A stretch of DNA of 64,000 bases, from assembly GCA_019637555.1 (NCBI GenBank), contig JAHBVK010000008.1, positions 62,001 through 126,000 of the forward strand, in the 5' to 3' direction. The notes below the pieces were generated by a model. It saw nothing but the letters and a program-made list of their open reading frames with translations. It had not been told where the DNA came from and made no database searches. Position numbers and translations under genes: made by a program. This stretch comes from Anaerolineae bacterium. Lineage in GTDB: Bacteria > Chloroflexota > Anaerolineae > Aggregatilineales > UBA2796. Positions 54,969 to 62,245 of the stretch are shown piece by piece (positions within the stretch are counted from its first letter, which is position 1; every line of letters begins with the position of its first letter).

Positions 54969-55003
54969 AAAAAAAAGCCTCGACACTGTTGGTTCGAGGC
55001 TTT
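54969..55003 (-). terminator. Attenuator terminator upstream of cysH
   Basis: Perfect 10-bp stem AAAGCCTCGA / TCGAGGCTTT with a 10-base loop, followed on the minus strand by a T8 run. Located between the leader stop and the cysH start, 50 bases before TTG 54919. Confidence 0.93.
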
Positions 55004-55029
55004 CATTGCGTCATAACACGGCGTGTTTA

Positions 55030-55113
55030 CTAGCAAGGCGCAGCACGAAACCACAGTGCTTTTTCACTGTGAGGCATACAAACGCAAGCCTGACAACACA
55101 TCTTGATCTTCAT
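55030..55113 (-). CDS. Cysteine-rich leader peptide of the cysH operon
   Basis: 27 codons: MKIKMCCQACVCMPHSEKAL, then WFRAAPC-stop. Four of seven codons (6-12) are Cys. Immediately after them, TCACAGTG (part of codons 14-17) pairs with CACTGTGG to form a 1:2 hairpin. The 55059-55046 segment also pairs with the terminator's left arm and loop (54996-54983; 11 Watson-Crick and 1 wobble of 14). This is the 1:2, 2:3, 3:4 geometry of classical attenuators. No strong ribosome-binding site; ATG 55101 is an alternative start. Confidence 0.75.
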   Translation of the reverse strand: MKIKMCCQACVCMPHSEKALWFRAAPC

Positions 55114-55170
55114 CGGAAAGCTAAACCCACTTAGTTGATTAAACCAGTAGACTTTGTAGGACTGGTCGGG

Positions 55171-55200
55171 ATAGTACCATGATTGTTCTACAATGCGCAA
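55171..55200 (-). promoter_or_regulatory. Sigma-70-type promoter for the cysH leader
   Basis: On the minus strand TTGCGC (55200-55195), 18-base spacer, TACTAT (55176-55171). Predicted start near 55164, about 50 bases before the leader ATG. Lies in the gap after the Rrf2 gene. Confidence 0.6.
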
Positions 55201-55267
55201 GTATTGATTTTGCGGACTGGGATCCGCTTTGTGCAAGATGACGGAATTGGCTGCTAAACGTCGCAGC

Positions 55268-55669
55268 CTAGCTAATGTCAGCGATACTGGTATTTTCGAG
55301 GATATCGAGGATGCAGTCGCGGACGCGCACCAGTACATCCACTAGCGCCGCCTCTTTCTGGATTGGTGTGCGGCGATAGTAGTATTTGCTGACGGAATCC
55401 GTCGGTGCGAGTGGACCATCCACTAGGCGAATGATCTCCGCCAACGTGATATTTTTGGCTTCTCGTGCTAGTCGATAGCCACCATGCTGCCCTTTTTGAC
55501 TGGAAAGATACTGAGCACGCTTCAGCGTCAGCAAGATTTGCTCTAAGAACTTCGCAGGGATTTCCTGCGCTGCCGCTATCGTTTCCGTGCGGATATAAAC
55601 ATCATTTGGTTGTCTCGCCAGATAAACCAGCGCTAATAATGCATATTCGCCGCGCGATGTAAGTCTCAT
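55268..55669 (-). CDS. Rrf2-family transcriptional regulator
   Basis: 133 aa winged helix: MRLTSRGEYALLALVYLA, IPAKFLEQILLTLKRAQYLSS and GQHGGYRLAREAKNITLAEII. It lacks the three-Cys cluster of IscR, having a single Cys (VRDCILDIL), like cysteine-metabolism repressor CymR. Located directly upstream of the cysH leader on the same strand, so it probably regulates sulfur genes; not proven. An IscR-type Fe-S role is less likely given the missing ligands. Confidence 0.88.
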   Translation of the reverse strand: MRLTSRGEYALLALVYLARQPNDVYIRTETIAAAQEIPAKFLEQILLTLKRAQYLSSQKGQHGGYRLAREAKNITLAEIIRLVDGPLAPTDSVSKYYYRRTPIQKEAALVDVLVRVRDCILDILENTSIADIS

Positions 55670-55753
55670 CTATTTTGTTCTAAACCATTTATCAGTGTTA
55701 TTCAGCCATTAGCTTATTTATTCTAACAGATTTTACGGTCTCTACTGAACCCG

Positions 55754-56872
55754 CTACTTGCCAATCGGTGTCAGTCGCAGCAGCTTGACTCCATGCGGTG
55801 GTACCGTTACCGCATAAGCCCGATCATGCTCACCCAGATTCTCGCCCGACCATAAATCCTCTAGGCGACAGATGGTGCGATCATGGATGCGCAGCGATTC
55901 CCATGCAGCACTCATCTTGCGCGGGTTGTGATCCCGATTGAACAGCGCAACCGCAACCGAGCCATCCAGCAGCGGCTTCATCCATACCTCGAAGCGCTCC
56001 GGTTCACGCTCGACCAGAAAACCCTGACGACCTAACGGGTCTTGATTGATGGCAATCACGCGGCGGTTCAGCAAGATCGATTTGGTGGTATCGTTCATTT
56101 TGCGTACATCGCAGCCAAGCATTAGCGGTGAAGCAAGTAAACACCACAGGCTGAAGTGCGAACGATACTCATCATCCGTACAGCCGCCGAATGCTACGTT
56201 GCCACTGCCGTACATCCCGACAACCAGCATATCAGGATCGTTCCAGTGATTAGGTCCTGCGTAAGCCTCTAAACCCGCCTGCGAAAAGCCCAATCTTTCC
56301 ACGCTTTCCCACGCATCCTGAATATCACCTGTCGTGCGCCACATATGCGCGCCCGCGCTCGCTGCCCATTTCCACGGTTCATTAGTGCCCCACTCACAGA
56401 CACTGTAAAGGATAGGGCGACCTGATGCCCGTAGTTCTTGCCCCATACGCTGAAATAGGTAAGGTCCATCTACACCGGCAGGCTTATAACAAAAGTCGTA
56501 TTTGAGGAAATCCACGCCCCACTCGGCAAAAGTCTGTGCATCGATCTGTTCATAACCGTAGCTGGCGGGTTTGCCCATGCAGGTAAATGTCCCCGCGCAG
56601 GAATAGATGCCGAACTTGAGACCCTTCGAATGGACATAATCACTTAATGCCTTAATCCCGCTGGGGAATTTAGCAGGATCAGCCACCAGACGGTTATCCG
56701 CACTCCGTTCATCGGTTTGCCAGCCATCATCAATCACCACGTATTGATAGCCAGCATCCTTTAGCCCTTCAGCGACAAAACTATCAGCGGTTTCCCGAAC
56801 AAGATCTTCGTGAATGTCTCCGCCAAACGTGTTCCAACTGTTCCAACCCATTGGTGGAGTGGGTGCAAGCAT
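55754..56872 (-). CDS. Alpha-galactosidase, GH27
   Basis: 372 aa, cytoplasmic. MLAPTPPMGWNSWNTFGG marks the barrel start; nucleophile Asp in DFLKYDFC; acid/base Asp in GPNHWNDPDMLVVG; VIDDGWQ and LLASPLMLGCDVRKM are also GH27-type. C-terminal beta domain from about 285. I placed the start at ATG 56872, which has AAGGG upstream; in-frame ATGs lie further out (56899). Alone; no transporter or other glycosidase beside it. Terminal alpha-galactoside hydrolysis is expected. Confidence 0.93.
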   Translation of the reverse strand: MLAPTPPMGWNSWNTFGGDIHEDLVRETADSFVAEGLKDAGYQYVVIDDGWQTDERSADNRLVADPAKFPSGIKALSDYVHSKGLKFGIYSCAGTFTCMGKPASYGYEQIDAQTFAEWGVDFLKYDFCYKPAGVDGPYLFQRMGQELRASGRPILYSVCEWGTNEPWKWAASAGAHMWRTTGDIQDAWESVERLGFSQAGLEAYAGPNHWNDPDMLVVGMYGSGNVAFGGCTDDEYRSHFSLWCLLASPLMLGCDVRKMNDTTKSILLNRRVIAINQDPLGRQGFLVEREPERFEVWMKPLLDGSVAVALFNRDHNPRKMSAAWESLRIHDRTICRLEDLWSGENLGEHDRAYAVTVPPHGVKLLRLTPIGK

Positions 56873-57075
56873 GCGCAGATAACCCTTTTTGTGAACCATG
56901 CTGTGGTCGTTGCGTGAGGCTAGAGTAGCGCATCGCACCAATTAATGCGACTCAGAAACTCTAGACTGAGGCTTGCTTTAGGACTTTTTGAGTCATGCGG
57001 CTAGATAGTGAACTATAAGCAGTCGATAAACGTCGCAAGGATCGTCCATCGCGCACTGGCATGGAGCTACTAACT

Positions 57076-57291
57076 ATGGAGAACACTAGCATTTGGACAC
57101 AGATCGCCGCCTCATGGAACGATTTCAAACGGGACATCCATAGGCAGTGGGGTAAGCTCACCGAAAACGATCTTCAGCACATTCGCGGGCAGCGAGATAT
57201 TTTACTGGGCAAACTTCAGCGGATCTATGGGATGAGCCGCGATGAAGCTAATCAGCAAATTGTCAATTGGGAACAGCGCTTCAAAGGATGA
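57076..57291 (+). CDS. CsbD-like stress protein
   Basis: 71 aa. Two short helical halves with WGKLTENDLQHIRGQRDIL and KLQRIYGMSRDEANQQIVNW, matching the CsbD family. GGAG nine bases before ATG 57076; the upstream ATG at 57061 has no site. CsbD proteins are general-stress induced; function unknown. Followed by a long terminator hairpin. Confidence 0.85.
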   Translation: MENTSIWTQIAASWNDFKRDIHRQWGKLTENDLQHIRGQRDILLGKLQRIYGMSRDEANQQIVNWEQRFKG

Positions 57292-57316
57292 CGAAGATCG
57301 CAAGAAGTTCGAATAA

Positions 57317-57380
57317 ACATCCTGTTCCAGCCTTTGCAGCTTAGTAGAGTCAGGCAAATGCTGGAGCAGGATGTTTTCTT
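57317..57380 (+). terminator. Long-stem terminator after the CsbD-like gene
   Basis: 15-bp stem ACATCCTGTTCCAGC / GCTGGAGCAGGATGT (one G-U pair), 28-base loop, then TTTTCTTTT. The rest of the gap to 57597 shows nothing else I recognise. Confidence 0.7.
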
Positions 57381-57597
57381 TTGTACTAATTTAGGCGGAA
57401 CTTAGTACAGTTAGCCTGATCTCGCTAACACCAAGCGGATCGGTTCGTGTTTGGACAAAGGGACGAGGGATGAAAGTTACCCAAGCAGTTCACAGCTTGA
57501 ACGTGACTAAGACTTATCACCTGCTTCCTCGCCATTGCTACACAAACTATCTCGATAGAGCGCAGTAATCCCACCATAGTGGCGAAAGGCGTGACTT

Positions 57598-58251
57598 ATG
57601 AAGCACATTTTACTTGTGGATGATCATCCATTGGTTCGTCAAGGCTTGCGTACTCTGATTGAAGAACAGCCTGATTTATGCGTCGTTGGCGAGGCGTCTG
57701 ATGGTTTGCAAGGTTTAGACGCGTTAGAAAAGCTCAAGCCGGATGTATTGGTTGTCGATCTGATGATGCCCGGTCTCAGTGGGTTGGAAGTAACTAGAGA
57801 GGGTTTGCGGCTATCGCCAACAACGCAGGCAGTCATTCTCTCCATGCATAATGACGAAATGTATATTTTGCAGGCGCTTGCTAGTGGTGCGCGTGGATAT
57901 GTGCTCAAGAGTGACACTGGCAGCGAAGTGATCGAAGCGATTCGTAGAGTGCTGGAAGGGCAATATTACCTGAGCAAAGCATTGGCGGATCGTGCCATCG
58001 AGAGTTATGTGCAGCGAGCGCAAGAAAACGTAGTCGATCCGTACGAATCACTAACCACGCGTGAACGCGAGATTCTGCATCTCACTTGTGAGGGCTATAC
58101 GCACGCGCAAATCGGCGAGAAGCTCTCGATCAGCCCGCGCACAGCAGAGGCGCACCGTACTAACATGATGCGGAAGTTAGGGTTACGTAACCAAGCAGCC
58201 TTGATCCGCTATGCAATGCAGCGCGGCATTCTGGTGGCAGACGAAACGTGA
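57598..58251 (+). CDS. NarL/FixJ-type response regulator
   Basis: 217 aa. Receiver domain with D54 (VVVDLMMPG), DD pair at 8-9 and K104 (YVLKSD); C-terminal LuxR helix-turn-helix with LTTREREILHLTCEGYTHAQI and SPRTAEAHRTNMMRKLGL. No kinase gene adjacent. A second, receiver-only protein of the same family is at 60402. Confidence 0.94.
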   Translation: MKHILLVDDHPLVRQGLRTLIEEQPDLCVVGEASDGLQGLDALEKLKPDVLVVDLMMPGLSGLEVTREGLRLSPTTQAVILSMHNDEMYILQALASGARGYVLKSDTGSEVIEAIRRVLEGQYYLSKALADRAIESYVQRAQENVVDPYESLTTREREILHLTCEGYTHAQIGEKLSISPRTAEAHRTNMMRKLGLRNQAALIRYAMQRGILVADET

Positions 58252-58262
58252 TCAGCCCTGAT

Positions 58263-58478
58263 TCACTTGTCTGGTAGCTGAATTTCCCGATAATTGAATT
58301 TGCCGCGAATGTGACTATTGAAGTACTTACCTTTGGAGGTAGCCTTCAACATTTCATTGTAGATTCGCTCCGGTACATCATAATACTGGTAGATGCGTCC
58401 ACTTTCGAACTTGATCTCCAGCACGCGGGAGTAACCAACCGCGTCGATTACGGTTGACTCGACATCATGATGTTCCAT
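58263..58478 (-). CDS. KTSC-domain protein
   Basis: 71 aa, nearly all one KTSC domain: VIDAVGYSRVLEIKFESG, RIYQYYDVPERIYNEML, then KGKYFNSHIRGKF. Start at ATG 58478, inside the end of the MgtC gene (14-base overlap), so translation is coupled. KTSC domains often join RNA-related enzymes; alone, function unknown. Confidence 0.85.
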   Translation of the reverse strand: MEHHDVESTVIDAVGYSRVLEIKFESGRIYQYYDVPERIYNEMLKATSKGKYFNSHIRGKFNYREIQLPDK

Positions 58479-58911
58479 TTTTTGCCTCTTTCGCTGTTGC
58501 TGAATCCTTGATTCGACCAAGCACTGAGAGAATCAACCACGCGAAAAACGTCGTCACTATAGCCAACAAATAGTTTCCCGAACCACACGCCATCCCAATA
58601 GCAGCGACGACCCAGATTCCGGCGGCGGTAGTCATGCCAACAACTTGCCGTTCGCCACTTCGAATGATTGCGCCTGCGCCCAAAAAACCAACGCCAACCA
58701 CAATATTGGAAGCAATACGTGAGTTATCGTCGGATGGGAAGGCGAAGAGCGAGAGTGTGGTAAAAAGCGCTGATCCCAAGCCGATTAACATGTGAGTGCG
58801 TAATCCTGCTGGATGGTGGCTTTGCTCCCGATCTAAACCAATAACTGCGGAAAGCAGTGTAGCGAGCAGCAGATTTATCGAAATGACGAGCTGTTGCTCT
58901 AGAGCCAACAT
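58465..58911 (-). CDS. MgtC/SapB-family membrane protein
   Basis: 148 aa with four to five helices. LLSAVIGLDREQSHHPAGLRTHML and GVGFLGAGAIIRSG are diagnostic. MgtC proteins modulate membrane ATPases and magnesium or acid adaptation. Lacks the C-terminal ACT-like domain of longer homologues. Confidence 0.92.
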   Translation of the reverse strand: MLALEQQLVISINLLLATLLSAVIGLDREQSHHPAGLRTHMLIGLGSALFTTLSLFAFPSDDNSRIASNIVVGVGFLGAGAIIRSGERQVVGMTTAAGIWVVAAIGMACGSGNYLLAIVTTFFAWLILSVLGRIKDSATAKEAKNGTS

Positions 58912-58982
58912 AAGTGTGAATGTTCCTTCATCCCTTCAATCCTCTAAGATTAGTTACTCGCTGATAACAAGTAAATAGCAGC

Positions 58983-59020
58983 GAAGGAAGCCAGATGAGG
59001 GACGGAATCTGACTTCCTTC
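58983..59020 (-). terminator. Hairpin after the PDZ gene
   Basis: GAAGGAAG/CTTCCTTC plus CAGAT/ATCTG with one mismatch. Weak T-run on either strand. Probably ends the leftward PDZ transcript. Confidence 0.5.
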
Positions 59021-59086
59021 GATTATAATCCCATACCGAACAAACACCTGCTCGCATATGGTCAACGGATAATCATGTTATTGCCG

Positions 59087-59929
59087 TTACGGCGTAGCAG
59101 TGATCTCCTGAGTCGGCATCGCCATCATCGTTGCATCCATAGTCGCTTCGCTGGTGGCGATTGAACCATTAGGACTTTCCGAGTCCGAGATACCACCTGT
59201 CGTCAGTGCACCCAGCGTCACCATCAGCTCAATCTGCTGGTCGCCACCACGCTGAACCGTCAGCACGATGGATGTGCCCGGAGGCATCGACTGGATGAAC
59301 TTGAAGAAAGAGCGAGTCGTCGGTGTCGAATAGCTCAGACCACTATCCGTAGTACCAGCACCCTCACCCATTGCCGCATCATTTTGCACCAGGGAAGTGA
59401 CAGCAACACCATTTACGGCGACGATCACATCATCAACTGCTAACAATCCTAGGAAAGCGGGACCATCTGCCGTCACTTGGACTACGCGGACACCGCAATC
59501 ACCAACGGCAGCCACTACTACACCCAGATAGCCGCGCTGCGAAACATCAACAGTCGCTTCGCTGGTCGCCATTCCGGACATGTCAGCAGTTGCCGCTGCA
59601 GTTGCTTCGCTCGTCGCCATGCTCATGTCGGCGCTCATATCGGCTGTAGCTTCAGCCGTAGCACCGAGATCAGCACCGGTTTCCGTCGTGTCCACACAAG
59701 GCGGATAAGCCATCATGCCACCGGGAGCAGCCGTTGCAGATTCTGCTGTCGGCGCTGCCGCCGTCGGCGTTTCCATCTCAGCAGTCGGTTCAACAGTTGG
59801 CTCACTGGTTGGTTCTTCTGTCGCTTGGAAAGGTAAACCGAGGGCGGTTTCGGCGTTGACTAGGCTGAATACCATAACGGCAGCAACCAACAACGCCCCA
59901 ACCACCAGAACGGATGAATATCTACGCAC
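59087..59929 (-). CDS. Secreted PDZ-domain protein with low-complexity repeats
   Basis: 280 aa from GTG 59929, preceded by GGGAGG; the longer ATG frame to 60010 lacks a site. Signal peptide (VLVVGALLVAAVMVFSLV). Residues 35-135 are Thr/Ala/Pro/Met-rich with ATSEAT repeats. PDZ domain about 135-240 (GYLGVVVAAVGDCGVRV, VTADGPAFLGLLAVDDVIVAVNG). No protease domain, so not HtrA; C-terminus repeats SEAT/DAT units. Confidence 0.82.
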   Translation of the reverse strand: MRRYSSVLVVGALLVAAVMVFSLVNAETALGLPFQATEEPTSEPTVEPTAEMETPTAAAPTAESATAAPGGMMAYPPCVDTTETGADLGATAEATADMSADMSMATSEATAAATADMSGMATSEATVDVSQRGYLGVVVAAVGDCGVRVVQVTADGPAFLGLLAVDDVIVAVNGVAVTSLVQNDAAMGEGAGTTDSGLSYSTPTTRSFFKFIQSMPPGTSIVLTVQRGGDQQIELMVTLGALTTGGISDSESPNGSIATSEATMDATMMAMPTQEITATP

Positions 59930-60401
59930 TTTGATCCTCCCACACTTACAACACGATAAAACTACGCCTGACTGACTTTGAGTGATATCAGCACAGTAAT
60001 CTGACATCATCTACGGAATCGCTCAGGCAATTGCCAGTTTAATGGTTAGCCCCGTCTATGTGTATTGGTGAATGCCCGTAAATCGAGTGGAATTGTCCCG
60101 TAGATTGGAGGAAGGTCAGCTAGGAAGCTCTGACCGCTTCTACCAATTCGTTCACACTCTGAGGATAGTCAAGCGTGTGACGCAGTCGCGGCAATTGAAA
60201 TTCGACAGGTTGATTGAGCTATCAATTGATCACTAGCTGTGGTAGGGGGTTGAGGATAGGAGCTAATTGCGGCTGCCGAGCGCGCAGTAGAATATACGCT
60301 CCTCGGCAGTATCAGCTTGTATTATTCAATAGTCATGTTGAATATTCGTTACGTGGTGCATCCACCATAAGGATTGTACTAGCGCCATATCCGGTGGCTT
60401 A
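59930..60401. other. Intergenic region with one hairpin
   Basis: 472 bases without a supported gene. One 8-bp stem (CTGCCGAG / CTCGGCAG, 60273-60309) follows the receiver gene on the minus strand but has no T-run. I see no output-domain remnant of the truncated regulator, no tRNA and no recognisable repeat. Confidence 0.6.
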
Positions 60402-60788
60402 TCATTGTTTAGCGCAATAATAGGATTTGCCTGCAATTACACTGCGGATCGCGGTTCCGAGTTCAGATGCGCCTACTTCCTTAAGTACGAAGGCAGCAAT
60501 GCCAGTATCAATCGCTTGTTGGATCAACTGGTCATCTGCGTACATAGATAACATGACGACCTGCGTACTAAGGCGACGATCATTTATCTGCCGTGAAACA
60601 TCAAACTCACGACCCGAACTGCTCAAATCAGCGATCAAGATATCAGGTTTCAAACTAGCAATATCGTCAACCACATTGGCATAGTGTCCGCTCTCACCGA
60701 CGAGTTCGAGGTCGCCTTCTGTCTCGATCAAGAGTTTCAACCCGCGCCGAGCCAATTGGTGATCTTCTAGTAAGAATACAGTGGTCAT
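60402..60788 (-). CDS. Receiver-only response regulator (NarL-type without HTH)
   Basis: 128 aa: receiver domain with D54 in ILIADLSSSG, acidic LLEDH and Lys in FVLKEVG, ending soon after the domain (GKSYYCAKQ-stop). NarL-type relatives would continue into a DNA-binding domain; here stops TGA and TAA follow directly. Either a genuine stand-alone receiver (phosphate sink or protein-binding) or an old truncation. Confidence 0.87.
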   Translation of the reverse strand: MTTVFLLEDHQLARRGLKLLIETEGDLELVGESGHYANVVDDIASLKPDILIADLSSSGREFDVSRQINDRRLSTQVVMLSMYADDQLIQQAIDTGIAAFVLKEVGASELGTAIRSVIAGKSYYCAKQ

Positions 60789-60974
60789 AGTTGCTCTCTT
60801 GGGATTTCAATAGGTTGTGTGATCAGAAGCCAAGAAGCGCCAGCTAAAGCTAAGGAGATAAAGCGGCAATAGAAGAACTATCGCTCTAAGCTGCCACATT
60901 TATACGATCTCGACCTCAACCTAGCGTATCTATGTTGCAGTATAGGCTGTAGCCGCTATCAAAATCCCAAAAAA

Positions 60975-61006
60975 CAAAAAAGGGCGATCACAACGCTGAT
61001 CGCCCT
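60975..61006 (-). terminator. Intrinsic terminator after deoC
   Basis: Perfect 10-bp stem AGGGCGATCA / TGATCGCCCT, then TTTTTGTTTTTT on the minus strand. Confidence 0.93.
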
Positions 61007-61035
61007 CCGGGACATATCTAATAGGGGGATGTTGA

Positions 61036-62058
61036 TTATGGCATTGGGTGATGATGTGCCGCCGAATAATGCCCGGTCACGTAGTGTGATAACTGCCTCT
61101 CGATGTCGGTGAGTAGAGCGCTAGCACCGAGCCGGAACAGATTGGGCATCATCCAGTCCACACCGAGTTCTTCTTTCATCAAGATCAACCAATCCAGTGA
61201 CGACTTTGCAGTGCGAATGCCACCTGCTGGCTTAAAGCCGACTTTATACCCAGTACGCTCGTGATAGTCACGAATCGCGCGGGTCATTACCAATCCGAAG
61301 TTGAGAGTCGCGTTAACACTCTCTTTACCCGTCGAAGTCTTGATGAAGTCAGCACCTGCCATCATAGCGACGAGACTTGCCTTGCCCACATTGGTCAGTG
61401 TTCCCAATTCGCCAGTCGCTAAGATCACCTTTAGGTGGGCATCGCCGCAAGCAGATCGGAAGGCGTGAACTTCGTTGTACAGCGCAGACCAATCACCGGT
61501 CAGAACGTGAGCACGTGAGATCACGATATCAATCTCTTGCGCTCCCGCTTTCACTGACTCATCAATTTCAGCTAACTTCAGATGAAATGGAGTTTGCGCT
61601 GCGGGGAAGCCAGTAGACACTGCTGCCACTGGAATACCTGATCCCTTGAGTGCATCAACCGCCACCGAAATCAGGTTGTGGTAGACGCACACTGCGCCAA
61701 CCTTGATCGCCAGTGGTGAGACACCCAATGACTGCAAAATGTCGGAGCGGACAGGTTGACGTGCTTTAGCGCATAGACGCAGTACATTGCCGGGGGTGTC
61801 ATCGCCCGCTAGTGTCGTAAGATCGATGCAAGTGATGGCGCGCAGCAGCCAAGCCGCCTGCCATTCCTTTTTCACCGTCCGTCGCGTCGTCAGGGTCGCC
61901 GCTCGGCGCTCGACAGCGCTACGGTTGATCCGTACCTCATTCACCCAACCAAGATCGAGTGCCATTCCCGGATTGCGCTCGTGTTCGCGCTGGGAATGTC
62001 CTGTCTTGGTTCCGTTCTGACTGCTCAGTTTGGTGATCGTCACATCGCGTAAAGCCAT
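61036..62058 (-). CDS. deoC: Deoxyribose-phosphate aldolase
   Basis: 340 aa, the long eukaryote-like form. Class I aldolase splitting 2-deoxyribose-5-phosphate into glyceraldehyde-3-phosphate and acetaldehyde. CIDLTTLAGDDTPGNV, EIDIVISRAHVLTGDW, Schiff-base Lys in GADFIKTSTGKE and Lys in GYKVGFKPAGGIR. An N-terminal extension of about 80 basic residues precedes the barrel. ATG 62058 chosen over GTG 62079; evidence for either is weak. Single gene with its own terminator. Confidence 0.93.
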   Translation of the reverse strand: MALRDVTITKLSSQNGTKTGHSQREHERNPGMALDLGWVNEVRINRSAVERRAATLTTRRTVKKEWQAAWLLRAITCIDLTTLAGDDTPGNVLRLCAKARQPVRSDILQSLGVSPLAIKVGAVCVYHNLISVAVDALKGSGIPVAAVSTGFPAAQTPFHLKLAEIDESVKAGAQEIDIVISRAHVLTGDWSALYNEVHAFRSACGDAHLKVILATGELGTLTNVGKASLVAMMAGADFIKTSTGKESVNATLNFGLVMTRAIRDYHERTGYKVGFKPAGGIRTAKSSLDWLILMKEELGVDWMMPNLFRLGASALLTDIERQLSHYVTGHYSAAHHHPMP

Positions 62059-62245
62059 AATTTCTGCCGATCCCACCACCGTTTTGTGCCATTATGCCAC
62101 AACTTTGCCACTTGCGGCGACGAATCTACCAATGTAGTTACCCGAATCAATCAGATCTACATACATCCAACGTATTTTTTACGCTATTCCAATGTCACTT
62201 TCATATACTGAATAAAGCAAACTCAGGGGAAGGTGAATTTATTGT

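Noticed and set aside
54920..55054. N-terminal extension of CysH beginning MVSCCALLVNTPCYDAM
   Set aside because: It translates through the attenuator terminator and part of the leader in another frame; CysH homology begins only after the TTG at 54919, which has a good ribosome-binding site.
55114..55338. 102-codon frame that extends the cysH leader upstream into the Rrf2 gene
   Set aside because: Overlaps rrf2 coding sequence and the predicted promoter; only the last 27 codons are downstream of the transcript start.
62080..62245. CIRCE or other heat-shock operator before clpB
   Set aside because: No TTAGCACTC-N9-GAGTGCTAA or near match; only a -10-like TATACT.
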